Of a stretch of 64,000 nucleotides of DNA, positions 12,071-23,537 are shown in pieces. This DNA comes from Thysanoteuthis rhombus. Its lineage: Eukaryota; Mollusca; Cephalopoda; Oegopsida; Thysanoteuthidae. Location of the stretch: positions 59,684,235-59,748,234 of the forward strand of contig OY735206.1 in the NCBI GenBank assembly GCA_963457665.1, given 5' to 3'. The notes under the pieces were generated by a model. That model saw nothing but the letters and a program-made list of their open reading frames with translations, made no database searches and was not told where the DNA came from. Numbering within the stretch: the stretch's first letter is position 1; every line of letters starts with the position of its first letter. The position numbers were made by a program, and so were the translations under genes.

Positions 12071-12548
12071 CAAATGAAGAAATATTTTAAATGAAATAAG
12101 TAACACTTCAATTCTCTCTAATTTATTGTGATAAAATAAGTAATATTTAGGATAGAATAAGTAACAATTCAATTGATTTAACTTACAGCAATGAAATAAT
12201 ACCTTCCGTAAAACAAGAAAAAAATTATCCATTTAATAATTAGTGAAAATATTTCATGAGAATTACCCTGGTTTTTTAAACCGAATCTTAACCCAGACTT
12301 ATAACAAACTTTTGTTATGTAATAGTAACGGGAGAAACAAATGCCTTGGTCGTCTGCTTTATTGAAATTTCTGTGTTCAGAATTACCTCTCTCGTCATTT
12401 GCCAGTTTTTGATGAATTGATCCGTGACAGCGTAATATACGGAGGCCTTGAAAAGCGTATTAATCATATAGATTTTATGGCACAAGGTAGTTCTTACCAG
12501 TAATGCAATGATATAAAGCAAATGCGTCCAAACTTTCATTCTTTGATT

Positions 12549-13195
12549 CATCATCATCATCATTGGCTTTTTAGCCCCCGTCGTTGAACATATGCTCCAA
12601 TGATTTGTCTGTACTCTCTTTCGTTGACGCTGAGTAGACAATACTTTCTGAACTCGTCAAATTCGTCATGCCATCATAATTTTTGACGATCACAGTTTCG
12701 CAGATGATCTCTGGGGATCGGTGTTGTGAGTTGTGATGTTAAGCGACTGTCTGCCATTCGTGCAACATGACCATTTCATTGCCATTTGAATTTTCGAATG
12801 GTTTGTATTATATTTCTGACCCTGTTTGTTTTCTTATATAGTGCTACATTGTGATCTCCGTGTGATCTCTTCTGTACACGTTGCATGGTTTTTGGTTCGA
12901 TGGTCAATATTTCATTTTTGGTTTAAGGTTTCAGTTCCATAAGGGACTATCGATTTTAAACCCTTCTTTTTGAAACTAATTGGATTTTCTTGTTTTTGGA
13001 GGATGAGTTTGGAATCATTCTTCGCTTGATTTGTTCTTCTTGTGAGAATTTTTGAGATTCATTGAACTTGATTGAACTTGGTAGTCGTCCACATTCTTTA
13101 GCTGTGCGTTCTCGATTTTGATCAGTCTGTATTCGTTCTCAAAATGTTTGTTGTACATGACATTTGTTTTACTGACATGAATGAAATACAACAAA
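12549..13195 (-). mobile_element. RTE-like LINE relic, 3' end with (GAT)n tail
   Basis: The tail appears on the plus strand as TCATCATCATCATCATTGGC at 12549-12568. It is followed by the complement of the terminal 'gacggacgttaaaaga' region, which here is diverged. Further in, the blocks matching 'TCATGCCATC', 'GATCTCTGGGGATC' and 'TTGTGAGTTGTGATGTT' recur in the other copies. The relic stops near 13195 at the segment after the RT core. Coding frames are broken throughout. Confidence 0.8.
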
Positions 13196-14685
13196 TACTA
13201 AAAGCATATATAGAAATACGTTAAGAATGATTTCAGTGTTGAAATTCATTACAAATTATTTTAATTGTAGCTCTATACAAAAGTTAAGATATTATGAGAA
13301 TGGGATATATCAAACAAATACATGCCATAATAAACTCTCGCTATACCGAATTAATTAGGAGGGGCGTTGTGTTTTAAGCCGAAAGTTCATTATACCCGAT
13401 GGTTCTCCCTGGTTCGGTAAATAGGATGTGAGTGCAGTAATTTCACGCATTTAACGAACATCATTTCTAAAGGGTAATAGAGGCTACATTTTGCTTTCCT
13501 TTACCGAAATACTTGTAATAGCCCACTATCAAAAAGAGCTGATCTTGTGCGTTATATTATTTTTCGCCTAGTATCATTGTTGAGAAATGATTCAAACAGG
13601 GATTATAGATATTGTATTGACTGAATTACACAGTGAGTCTTCGATGATGTAATGTTAAGTATTCTGCCTGTCATACGAGAGATAACAGTTTAATTTGCGT
13701 ACAAATCAGGTATTGTGAATATGTAAACATTGATAGAAGCTATTGTCATGTACTGACGAATGTAGACGAGTCTTGGTTGTTTGTGAGATACATCAACGAC
13801 ACATTGATAATGGCATAAATAATAATAAATACCTCATCCGAACTGAAGCAGTAAATTTCTAAACATCAGCAGCATAAATAATAAACTATCATGCTTGAAA
13901 TCTCAAATTAATCTCAAATTGACCGTCCTTTGTTAAATACGCTTGATTCAGAAATAAACAGAAAAAAGTTCGTTTTGTAATAACTCTGTTGCTTTTATAC
14001 CTGAAATTTATTCCAGTTCACAGGAAACGATCTTAAAAAGATAAGAAGCTTGATCACTGATAGTATTTTTCATTTATTTATTGCATCAACCGGGATAAAA
14101 GCATAAACATGTTACATTTTAAGGTTCTTATAATCGATTGCCGTTTCTATTAACACTATTCCCCAGACTGGACTAATGACAGAAGTGTATCTATCAATAC
14201 ATATGTGCACCGAAACACACTCCAGTAATAAAGAATTTATATTATCAAATATCAACAGAAATAAGCCCTAGAGGTCCAATTCTTATACGTAACAAACTAT
14301 TATGTTCGTGCGTGTACACACACACACGTGCACGCGCGCGCACACACACATATTTTTGCTTCATCAAAATGGCAATTTCAAATAAAATAACATTCAAATA
14401 TTCCTTCATTCCAAATAATAACCTCTCACGATATCATAACGTGACCAACATATGCCAAGTATTTTAAAAGTGTGGAGAAACTGCAATTCTCAAATTGATC
14501 CATGAATTTGAAAAATCAAAATAGGGGTCATGAGCAAAGGTTATAGTGCATTTTCAGGGTTATGTTTTTGTGCTATTGAATGGCCAGTTTCTATGTTCCC
14601 TTATTATCAACTTGGTACATATTGTTGGATATATCGTGTGCACAAATTAATTGCACACACATGTGCGTATATATTACATATAAAT
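13196..14685. other. Unrecognised sequence with a short CA/CG repeat
   Basis: No gene or transposon recognised. The only low-complexity feature is an alternating CA/CG purine-pyrimidine stretch at about 14316-14351. Confidence 0.4.
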
Positions 14686-14689
14686 AAAT

Positions 14690-15005
14690 ATATAGTCTAG
14701 AAAACTTTACAGTTTACACTAAACATCAAAAAACTTTTTCGGTTTATTTGTTTGTGTCACCCATTTCCCAATATCTGTAAATGCAATTTATGTAATCGTC
14801 CAAAGTGTTTATTCCGTGTTTCCCCTATGAAATTGTCTCTAGTTGGGATCATCAGTTGTTTACCATGTAACTTTTTCGGGGATTTTAAAATAAAAAATTA
14901 ATATTCATATAGCACCCCAGCAGTGTTGATCAAACACTACCCCCCTTTATCTATGGTTTATGCCATACATGTAGTTTATCATTTCATGTAAGGTCTGATG
15001 TATAC
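14690..15005 (-). repeat. Interspersed repeat F, copy 1
   Basis: The reverse complement matches 61740-62075 over about 300 bp. Shared blocks include TGTTTGATCAA(C/T)A(C/T)TGCTGG, TTTAAAATCCCC, CTGATGATCCCAAC and TTACATAAATTGCATT. Both copies have a (TA)n(TG)n array beside their left end. No coding capacity. Family unknown to me. Confidence 0.7.
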
Positions 15006-15157
15006 TGTATACTGATATTATTTTATATTACATATTTATTTTTTGTAATGAGGCTCACTTGTGTAGGTACTCCCCGCCCTGCAAAAAAGTTTTTAACGAT
15101 GAGGGATGAATAAGTATAACAACAGACGTGACTCACTCTTCGTGTCATTTCAAGTGA

Positions 15158-15158
<1 letters not shown>

Positions 15159-15227
<69 letters not shown>
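15159..15227. repeat. Compound (TA)n(TG)n microsatellite
   Basis: (TA)n to about 15206 followed by (TG)n to about 15226, beside repeat F copy 1. Confidence 0.95.
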
Positions 15228-15719
15228 TATAGAATCTTGTGAAATGAGTGTTAAAACATAGTAAACATGTTTGAGGAAGAACTTGACTTTGCAACTTTGC
15301 ATTTAGCTTGTCAGAATTCTAATATTTTGTGAAAGATGTATCTTTTAATTGTTTTTTCTTTGTTGAAATATAAAAAGATAACTTGTTTCCTTTGCATTCT
15401 ATGTGTAATTCAACATTAAAGGAATAAAAGTATAGTGGTGCACGATATAATAAATTAATTTCATACGACAATTTCATACTTTTAATTCGAAATAAAAGTT
15501 TGGTCGTGCAATCATTATATTGTTAGTTTCATGTTTTTCATTCTTTGTTTTTATTAAAAAGTCTTGGTCCATCGAGTTTTCGATAAAGAAGCACAAAAGT
15601 GTTTGGAACGAACATTAAATTTCTTGGGAGAAAGCCAACAAGTTTGACTGCTGCAGGATCGAACTTCACTTACTTATTTCATAATATTGCGTTGCATATA
15701 TTATGAATAAATTCTTCGA

Positions 15720-15727
15720 TATAAAAG
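15720..15727 (+). promoter_or_regulatory. TATA-like box in LTR-like repeat
   Basis: TATAAAAG. The corresponding place in copy 4 (about 17755-17764, minus) reads GATATATAAG. Functionality is not shown. Confidence 0.35.
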
Positions 15728-15886
15728 AATCATCAGTTAGATTCATCAGAATTGAGAGAACCGCCCAGCAAAATGGCAAATATTAATTCTATTCTGTTTG
15801 GTTTAACATGACGAGATAGATAAACAGCTAATGTTCTACTACTATATATTGGACGAGGATTGTTCTTGTTCTCGTTCCGACGGAAA

Positions 15887-15892
15887 AATAAA
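15887..15892 (+). promoter_or_regulatory. AATAAA poly(A) signal in LTR-like repeat
   Basis: Same position relative to the GTCAACTCTAAC block as AATAAA at 2117-2122 in copy 1. Copies 3 and 4 have lost it by substitution. Confidence 0.5.
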
Positions 15893-15924
15893 GTCAACTC
15901 TAACTAGGGCTGGAGTCTGACAAA

Positions 15925-16660
15925 ATTTCCGATCAAATTGTTCTTTCAAGTTTTGATTTGTTAACCTTACATTGCTAGATATTTGTTTGACGAATCAAAA
16001 CTTTGGTACTGCATTCTCGAGACTCTCGATAAAAACAGATTTCATTTTCACAACTTTGTGTGATCAGCACGCTAACAACTGTGTTCCCTTCAGGTAACAT
16101 ATCCGTAGGATATTCAATTGGACAGTTAATGGTGATTGCCTTATCCAGGCAGAATAAGGAACCAGGTATTCTGTTTGTAGGCGGTCATATTGCAGTTGTC
16201 TTCCAAGAAGAAGCCGTTCTAGATTGTAAACATGATCTTGGCCTGGGTGGGAACACCGAACTCTGAGATTGAGGGCAAGCTAGTCATCGCCCTGTTCTTT
16301 CTTTTTGGACGTCATTTCATAGAATGATTTAACATTCATAAAATAAGAATCATTTCTCCGAAATACGGATAGCACAAATATTAATAACGATGCCTTTGTC
16401 AATAGAGTACAGAATAATACAAGAGAGAAATATTTAGACCTCTTCCATCATTTGGATGATTGGAACATGACGCTTCTCAGGTTGAGAATACATTCAGACA
16501 ATCCTGTTACCTGCGAAGAATGATACCATCTTTTCATATCGGTACATGCAGTAACTGTTACATAAAACAATTATCCTTTATTGACTAGAAGCTTCGAACT
16601 TTCCAACTTCCTCACCCTAAATGCGAGCGTCTGATCAAGGAGGGGATACCCTGCTTACCT
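15925..16660. other. Unrecognised sequence
   Basis: No gene or repeat recognised. A 68-codon frame at 16060-16266 (+) has an even composition without repeats but matches no family I know. Confidence 0.4.
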
Positions 16661-16666
16661 CTCATA

Positions 16667-16804
16667 TATCATCATCATTATTATTATCATCATAATTATT
16701 CTTTTAATGTCCATTGTTGGACATAGACCTTCCCTAGGATTCACGACACTTCTCTATCATTGGCATCGCGGAGCCACAGACAAATTCAGAAAATACTGGC
16801 TCCG
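16667..16804 (-). mobile_element. RTE-like LINE 3' end with fold-back terminus
   Basis: (ATC/ATT)n tail at about 16667-16696, then the complement of the RTE 3' end (CTTTTAATGTCCATTG, GACATAGACCTTCCC, TCTCTATCAT). At CGGAGCCA (16769-16776) the sequence switches strand. The next 28 bp (16777-16804) are the element in the opposite orientation, GACAAATTCAGAAAATAC then TGGCTCCG. The copy is only about 110 bp long before the switch. Confidence 0.85.
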
Positions 16805-17273
16805 CTCATATCACCTTTCTTTAAATCAGAAGAATTTTACAAACTTGTTTTTCAATGGAAGAAATTGTCTCTTACACAGCGAAAATTGCAAAAAAAAAAG
16901 TGTAACTCTTAGACCTTAATTACAAAAGAACGCAAAAAAACTAGATTTTGTTTCATTATTGTGGTGTCTGGTATTTCATGAAGATTTTAAATTTTATTAG
17001 TCTTTATCTTTTCGGGACTTGAAAATCGGAAATTTCCGCCTTCATGAATTAAAAGAAAAAGTGATTTAAATCTTTTTACAGGAAGTTGTCAAAGTTCGTC
17101 CAGACACTGAGTGTTAGTACCTTCCCGTTCTACACACACGCAAAACTTTGACCATTGTATTGAAAGACGGTTTGCTAATCTGAGACCTGGGGCAAATTGT
17201 CATAGTTTCTAATTTTCAAACGGCTTTCTTCTGTCTACGACTGTTTTTTTTTTGTTATGAATAAATAAATTAT
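16805..17273. other. Unrecognised sequence
   Basis: A- and T-rich, no gene or known repeat recognised. Confidence 0.4.
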
Positions 17274-17693
17274 TTAAAAACAAGTCATTGCTTGTCCTTT
17301 TCTCGCGCAAGTAAACCAGAAAATGTTTTCCCCGTTTTCACGTATCTTGTGTTTTGTGGACGTAATCACTAGAAAGCCATACGCTAACAAAAGAAAATAA
17401 CCAATGGCTATGAAATAATCTTTAGTTTTCTCCGCTGGAGCAGATAATCTGGCCTTTTTGTTTTTGCGTGACCGATTAGTGATGAAAGTTGTTGAGGCGA
17501 TACTTGTTTCCTTTACGTCAATGTAAACGAATCCAGAATGGTGTCCACCAATACACCGGGTAAATTTAATTGTTCTTTGTAGCCTTTTCGCCAAAATCCT
17601 GTCCAAGTCTGGAGTTGGCATTTTTACCGATACAGAATCAACAAGAATAAGAACAATCCTCACAAAATTTAGAGGAGTAAAAATCAACATCAC
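17274..17693 (-). CDS. Uncharacterised 139-codon open frame, doubtful
   Basis: One of the longest non-repetitive open frames in the window. It begins inside LTR-like copy 4: codons 1-30 are the translated repeat, including VRIVLILVDSV from the conserved GGATTGTTCTT block. Residues 1-21 are hydrophobic because of that. The unique part has a basic stretch around NRSRKNKKAR (about 73-82) and a hydrophobic segment, YFIAIGYFLLLAYGFLVI (about 92-109), that could span a membrane. I recognise no domain. It may be chance; if transcribed, the LTR-like repeat could supply the promoter. No splice-site or codon-use evidence supports it. Confidence 0.15.
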   Translation of the reverse strand: MMLIFTPLNFVRIVLILVDSVSVKMPTPDLDRILAKRLQRTIKFTRCIGGHHSGFVYIDVKETSIASTTFITNRSRKNKKARLSAPAEKTKDYFIAIGYFLLLAYGFLVITSTKHKIRENGENIFWFTCARKGQAMTCF

Positions 17694-17920
17694 AATTTGA
17701 AATCACAACTTATTGATAAGTTGACTGGCCTCCTACCGACTCGGCTAAATTGTCTTATATATCAAGAAAAGGGCTCTACTGAATAAATACATTTTTACTA
17801 GAACATTTTTTTCATATTTTTATTTATTATATATGCAATGCAATAGATGTAGCAATCATCTTCAGTCAGAATACAAGCAGGAGTGGAATTTGCCCCTACA
17901 GCAGGTGGCATAACAGGAGG
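17590..17920 (-). repeat. LTR-like interspersed repeat, copy 4
   Basis: The reverse complement carries the full block series. CTGCTGTAGGGGCAAATTC begins near 17915, followed by CTGACTGAAGATGATTGC, then TATTGCATTGCATATA. A TATA-like GATATATAAG is at about 17755-17764. GAGGATTGTTCTTATTCTTG and TGCCAACTCCAGAC complete the series. The AATAAA of copies 1 and 2 is eroded to AAAAATG here. It faces copy 2 across about 2 kb. Confidence 0.5.
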
Positions 17921-18745
17921 TTCAGGATGGCATAAAGGTTACCGACTCAGAAAATGGAATGAAACAATGAAATCAGCCTTCAGTCCCATATTGCAGTCCT
18001 TCTAAAGGAATACCTGAACGGGTAAAAACTGTCTCGCAGGGCAGATTGGGGTCTCTTGCTTTGATTCGAAATCAGAAGTGCGGTCCCTCAGGCTGAATGG
18101 TGGCAATCTCTACCCCCTTTTTGTCTGTTATAACGTCTCATCATACCACTGGAAAACAACCTTGACGGCAGAGTAATTGAGGACGTCCCGATGTGAGAAC
18201 CCTTCGACTTTAAAAACATTTAGTTCTTGCACAATGATAGGGATTTTGTAGGAATCTTTCAGTTGACTAATGGAACCTATCGGGTGTGCTAGAATGAACT
18301 TCAGTGAGTCAAAATTACTGGGGTGGACATTTCTGAGTTGATACGAAAAAAATTGAGGGTAATTTTTGATGATGACAGATTCATTGTGGTGCCCTGGCCA
18401 GAAAATTAATTTTCCTCAGACATAGTCATGTTGAATACCGTTGGACAGTAAATCTATGGCATATTTTACTGGTAACATTACAACCAGCCAAGACATGGAG
18501 TTGGAGAAAACTAAGTAGATGCACACTTTTGGATGTAATGATAAAATAAGGGCGACACTAAGACGAAAAGGATATTTAACTGTCAACAATTTGAAAAAAT
18601 GGTCTGTCTGAGACATGTGGATCTAACGAGAATTTGGAAACAAGTTTAAATTCCTTTCCCAACGGTATGCAGCGACTGAAAGAACAGTTTTGCAACAATT
18701 TATGCATTCTAATACTTACAGGAGCTGGAATAAAACTTCACCGTG
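17921..18745. other. Probable decayed DNA-transposon interior
   Basis: Lies directly upstream of the Tc1-like C-terminus in the same orientation, so it should hold the rest of that transposase. I cannot align any of it convincingly to the catalytic DD region. No gene seen. Confidence 0.3.
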
Positions 18746-18960
18746 TTTCCTTGGCAATTAAACTCCGCAGATCTCAATACCATTGAGTACTAATGGGATG
18801 TATTTGACTATCAGGTTCACTCTTTAGAACATCTATCAAGAAACTTGTAGTAGTTACGGGACCTGCAGTTGAAACCTTTCCACTAGATCCCTGAGGAACC
18901 CTCTAGATGTCTGGTAGAGTCCATTTTCAATCGGTCAAGAGCTGTCTTGTGAACAAATAG
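18746..18960 (+). mobile_element. Tc1/mariner-type transposase C-terminus, relic
   Basis: One frame across 215 bp reads FPWQLNSADLNTIEY-stop-WDVFDYQV, then EHLSRNL, LRDLQLKPF, and IPEEPSRCLVES with NRSRAVL. This is the Tc1 pattern 'WPA-SPDLNPIEHLWDVLDR-V', 'LR-AL-EEW--IPQ' and 'L--SM-RR--AVI'. The Glu of IEY is the third acidic residue of the DDE triad. In-frame stops interrupt it at several codons but no indel shifts the frame, so decay is by substitution. Terminal inverted repeats were not found. Confidence 0.8.
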
Positions 18961-20255
18961 AAGACATCATCTGATATAATAATATAAACAATAATATGAA
19001 CTATTTCAGTGTTCAGAAACAAGCATTTAGGTCGTCTTTTTAAAGGAAACTAAATCCAATCAGACCGCATTTAGGTCTTGAAGATAAGTTTAGTTGAAAA
19101 GGATTAAATGTATTCGAACTCTACGAATCTATTCATCTACCTACCTATCAGTTTATCTATCTATATGCATTGCATATTCTTAAATTCATTTGTATTTGCA
19201 ACATATTTTATATTCTAACTTTAACAAATATTTTAATGAAAACCAAATTTTATAAATATCTTTAGTTTTGAGTTAATGCCAAACAAAGATTTTGTCTCGC
19301 ATTTTGAAAAATATTTCCGATGAAAATCTCTTTCAAGTTTCAATTTAAGAAAAAATAATGTTAACAGAAACTCTTCAATTCGAGTGAGTAAATACATGTT
19401 TACGTGCCACTTCCACAAATTGCTGTCAACAGTTGACTAGCAAAAATATGACGATATCCAAGATGCATAGCAAATATAAGAGCGAATCAAACGAAAAATG
19501 TTTGGAGAAATAGAAGCACTTGAAACTTACCGATTACAGATAGATTCAAAAACTTTTTCAACTTCATAATAAACCTTCATCGTTAAGTCTTTGACCGTTG
19601 AGTATTTTATATGTAAGCACAATCTCGCGTTCCTTAAGTATGTAAGCATGTACACTATAAAGTCCACATTTAAACACGCCTGTGCATATGTCAACATGTT
19701 GATATAAACACCTACGCGCATGTGTCCACAAATAAACACGTTATTCCAAATATAAACACGTACGCACATTCGTCCACGTATGAAATATGAACATGAATAT
19801 TTCAATCAAAGTAAAAAACATATCTGAATCAGATTTTTAAAATTGGAGGAAAAAATAATGGCAACGAATATTAAAACTTTAATGTACTGAATTGTGAAAT
19901 CGCGAAGAGAAAAAGGACGAAGCGTAAACATGCCAATTATTATGTTGTTGACATGACAAAAATGAGAATCATTGGTTCGAAAAACAAAACAAAAAAAGGG
20001 TTTCTTTAAATCCATCGTAGTATGCTGTTGCGGCGGTGTTTTCACTTTCTGTGCCTGTTTTGAAACCGATGGGAATATCGATTCTAAATTTCGCGGGAAA
20101 TATTTTTTCCAGAGATGGCGGAAATTGGATTAGCACCCAAAATGATGCTCAAGGTCGAAGTGCCAAGCAGGAAAATTGATAACGTGTTTAATTTGTTAGT
20201 CATTACTTATTGACTTCATTGGAAATTGGATGAGTCATGGCTTTATTTCTATGAT
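18961..20255. other. Unrecognised sequence
   Basis: Contains short CTAT-like simple sequence near 19125-19165. Minus-strand frames of 61-92 codons at 19233-20045 have no domain. Confidence 0.4.
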
Positions 20256-20261
20256 CTAGCC

Positions 20262-20276
20262 ATGTATGTATGTATG

Positions 20277-20309
<33 letters not shown>
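20262..20309. repeat. (GTAT)n(TA)n microsatellite
   Basis: About five GTAT units, then a (TA)n run to about 20308. Confidence 0.9.
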
Positions 20310-22254
20310 CTAGATATCCCTTGCCGATCTAAATCTGTTATCAGTCTCAGCCCGTTCATATCTATCTATCTATTCCACTGCATCCATTTCAATCTATCTA
20401 CTTGTTTTGTGATTGGTCCACTACGAATTCAAGTCTAAATGGATGAGAATGTTTTCTGAAATTGGAGCCCTCCTATAAAAGCGTTTTGTAAGCCGATACA
20501 GTGTAAATTGAGGAGGCAATTTCCATTCAAATTATGCGGTAATTTTTTTTTTTAGTGTTCTCTGATCATGATATGGGGATAATGGTTCCTTGGGCTTATT
20601 TGTCGAGGGATGTGGCGATGGAGTTACGGGGAATTTCGATGTAGGAGAGAGAAGAAGAGGGTAGGTGTTACCTCCATAACGGTTCACAACAAAACAAACT
20701 CTGAATGCAATTTTTACTTTTTGCCTATTTTTTTTTTTTTTGAAAGTGAGAAAGTGCTGTAAGGTGAAGTTCTGAAGAGGCAGAGGTACCTTTATTCGTA
20801 ATCCATCTCGTTGTAATGCTTGTACGAAACTGACGGAAAAGAAGGACACTGGTTGTCTTGAATTTTCCTCATTAGCAAATATGGACTTAAGGAAGAAAAC
20901 TCTGTACTTAATTGGATGCAATTCTATCTTTTGCTATTTTACTGCGCATATAAGTAACAAACTAACCTACTCTTCGTCGATTTCTTAAATGGAATAGAGG
21001 ATTATAATGACGTCAACCTGTATCATTTTTTTTTCATAGAAAAGAGCCGTACGAAACTTAGTCTTTCGAGTCTTACTATTAGTTTAACTCGGATAAATCA
21101 TAGTACTTTGCGATGGTTAGAATTAGCTTCGTGCCAACTTTCCAATAAAATGAAAGATACTGAGAAAAATATGACCAACCTGGACATCACTTCTTAAAAA
21201 CAACGTGTTCCTAATTCCACGAATCGTTAAGACTATTGAACTATTGTTAGTTTTATCTTTGCTGTTCGACAGTTCGATTCTATAGCCTCTTTTTGGAGTG
21301 AAATTAGTTAAGTGAGGGTATGTCTTTTATCAACAGTCGTAAAATATAAAAATACCTGAGTGTTGCAATCAAAAAGCAAAACGAGATGAAAGGGAAAAAG
21401 TACTCAAAAATTGATGAAAATGATATTTGTTAGTCTAAACTAATTACTAGAGATGCTAATATGAAATCCTCACAGGAACTCAACTTTTGCTGTCTGATCG
21501 TGGTTAAACTAGTCTAGTCATCAATATTTCCTTCCGATTCTCGAACCCAGGTTAAAAAAAGGTTGAATGCTGATTTTCTAGACAGTAACGCCAGCCCAAC
21601 TAGAAAGATTGTGATAACACTAGACATGACTGACTTGTCACGTGTTTTCCACTGGTGCCAGAGATCAGTTTTCAAGCTCAGTTGAAAATCAGAATTGTAC
21701 ACGCTGATTTCTTGCCTGTCTTGTCGCAACACAAACTTCTAAAAATTTTTTCCCTATTTGGCCATGTTCGTTTTTAAGCCGAGCTTAGTACACATCAAGA
21801 ACTGTACTTTCATTCCTATCTGTCGTTCATAAATATTTCTGAAATACAATTCTAATAATTTCCATCTTGCTTGACTTTTTGTTGACAAGGGAAATTATAC
21901 CAGTTTGTAAAATGATAATCACTGGCATTTTGATACTCAAAATAATTTTGTGATTCATAACGTTTTAGTAATCTTTGATCAAATCGGAAATGAAATCTGA
22001 TGAAGATGAAAAAAACGTTGAAGCAGCTTCTGAAAACAACGATAACTCAATGACTTCAGCTTTTTAGATCCTCGTCCTGAATGAATATCTCTGGAATGGT
22101 GAGATGGACATAGCTAAAGAGAGTGCCATGACAAAATACAGATTCTAAAAATATTTGTATGATGATGATTGCCAAGAATCTACCAAAGAGGAGACGGATG
22201 TTAACAGAGTTCCGATTGATATAAGATTTAGTGATGGGCGTTACGTAATTAGGA
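20310..22254. other. Unrecognised sequence
   Basis: No gene or transposon identified. A 129-codon minus-strand frame (20532-20921) contains a Lys run from a T12 tract and a Pro/Ser-rich end, and shows no domain; probably chance. Confidence 0.4.
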
Positions 22255-22455
22255 GATAGAATGGCGAGGGGTGCAGAAGAGTAAAGAGAAAGGAAGAAAG
22301 AGAGAAAGAAAGAAAGAGATGGGCAACAGAAAAAAAGGAAGAAATGAGTAGAATAGAGGAAGAAAGGAAGAACAAAAGTGAGATAGAAAGCGTGAAGAAA
22401 TAAAGAAAGGAGAATAGCGTGGATAAAAGAAAAGGCAGTGAGAAAGAAAAAGAAA
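22255..22455. repeat. Homopurine (GA-rich) tract
   Basis: About 200 bp almost entirely of A and G on the plus strand, made of irregular GAAAGA and GGAAGA units, just before a (TA)n run. Confidence 0.85.
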
Positions 22456-22481
22456 CAGCAAAATTAGTTTCTTTTAAAATG

Positions 22482-22483
22482 CG

Positions 22484-22513
<30 letters not shown>
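22482..22513. repeat. (TA)n microsatellite
   Basis: Short TA run immediately before interspersed repeat E copy 1. Confidence 0.95.
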
Positions 22514-22519
<6 letters not shown>

Positions 22520-22706
22520 GTCATCCACAGACAGCTGTTTCGTTGAATTACAACTCTTCAGTGTGGCTATAGACTATCCATTATCCCATCCAGTACCATG
22601 AGATAGCTTCAGATCCGGAGGCTGGTATCCTCCCTCTACTCCACGGAACTGGACGGTCAGTAAGGTTGAATTTAAGCGATATATTTATTTACGCATATAT
22701 ATTAGT
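22511..22706 (+). repeat. Interspersed repeat E, copy 1
   Basis: About 195 bp matching 60973-61180 closely. Shared blocks are TATTATTGTGTCATCCACAG, ACAGCTGTTTCGTTG, CTCTTCAGTGTGGCT, CCCATCCAGTACCA and AAGCGATATATTTAT. Both copies begin immediately after a dinucleotide microsatellite. No coding capacity. Family not recognised. Confidence 0.8.
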
Positions 22707-23475
22707 TTCTTTTAAAAATGCGCGATACTTTAAATACTTTAAATACTTGAAATCTCATTTAAAACGGAATTCTCACTGAAATAAACGTACTTCCTGCTGA
22801 TTGGTGAACGTTTCAGCGAACTTATGTTATAATTGTATTACAGGAAAATACTTGTGCCTGTTTATTTTGACACACACGCACACATTCAAACTCACACACA
22901 TACACATACACACACATATATATATGACGAATTTTGGGATATAAGTTATCCAATGGGATGGTACTGAGAGCCAACGTGGAAAGCGAGTTGTTGTTAAACA
23001 TGAGACGATTCAATACATTAACATGTATCGTCGTCCACTCACTTCCTCAGAATATGAGGAATTGTCCAATAATATGAAATTCTTATAGTAGAATTCATCA
23101 TATCAAGACGTTTTCAATTGGGAGGACATTACTCTTGACCCAGGATGATTTAATGGGTGCATAGAAAATCCAGCCAACATGACTTGTGTCCTTGTGGTGG
23201 GGTGTCATGTTTTGGTGTAAGATTCCGTGTTTTTCTCTTGATATGATTAATTCTATAAGAATTCTATTCACTCGTGTATGTTCTCACATCCAGATGAAGT
23301 CAGTAGAAGATAGAATGTAACGTTACAAGAAGGTATACGTGTGTCGATATGATGTTGTCCGTTTGTTGATCTGTTGTGTTCTGTGGTTGCTGCTATGAAA
23401 CACCAAAAAACTCAGACACTTGACAGATTATTTCGAAATACCATCCGTTTCCATGTGAACAGCAGAGGGGAGGGG
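22707..23475. other. Unrecognised sequence with a CA repeat
   Basis: Interrupted (CA)n at about 22869-22925. Otherwise no recognisable feature. Confidence 0.4.

Positions 23476-23476
<1 letters not shown>

Positions 23477-23536
<60 letters not shown>
23477..23536. repeat. (TA)n microsatellite with flanking G runs
   Basis: TA run bounded by GAGGGGAGGGGGAA on the left and eight or more G residues on the right, then GTGT-rich sequence. Confidence 0.95.

Positions 23537-23537
<1 letters not shown>

Larger units (their letters stand above)
15640..15922 (+). repeat. LTR-like interspersed repeat, copy 2 (best promoter/poly(A) architecture)
   Basis: Same block order as the other three loci. The left block has CTGCTGCAGGATCGAAC (about 15647). 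TATTGCGTTGCATATA (about 15686) matches copy 4. A TATA-like box TATAAAAG lies at 15720-15727, then GTTTGGTTTAAC (about 15797), GAGGATTGTTCTTGT (about 15855), AATAAA at 15887-15892 and GGAGTCTGACAA ending about 15923. A TATA box about 165 bp before a poly(A) signal, with the end soon after it, is the layout expected of a retrotransposon LTR. No internal region is attached, so a solo LTR is inferred. Confidence 0.55.

Noticed and set aside
20532..20921. 129-codon minus-strand frame
   Set aside because: It contains a Lys run from a T tract and a Pro/Ser tail, with no domain or repeat-family support.
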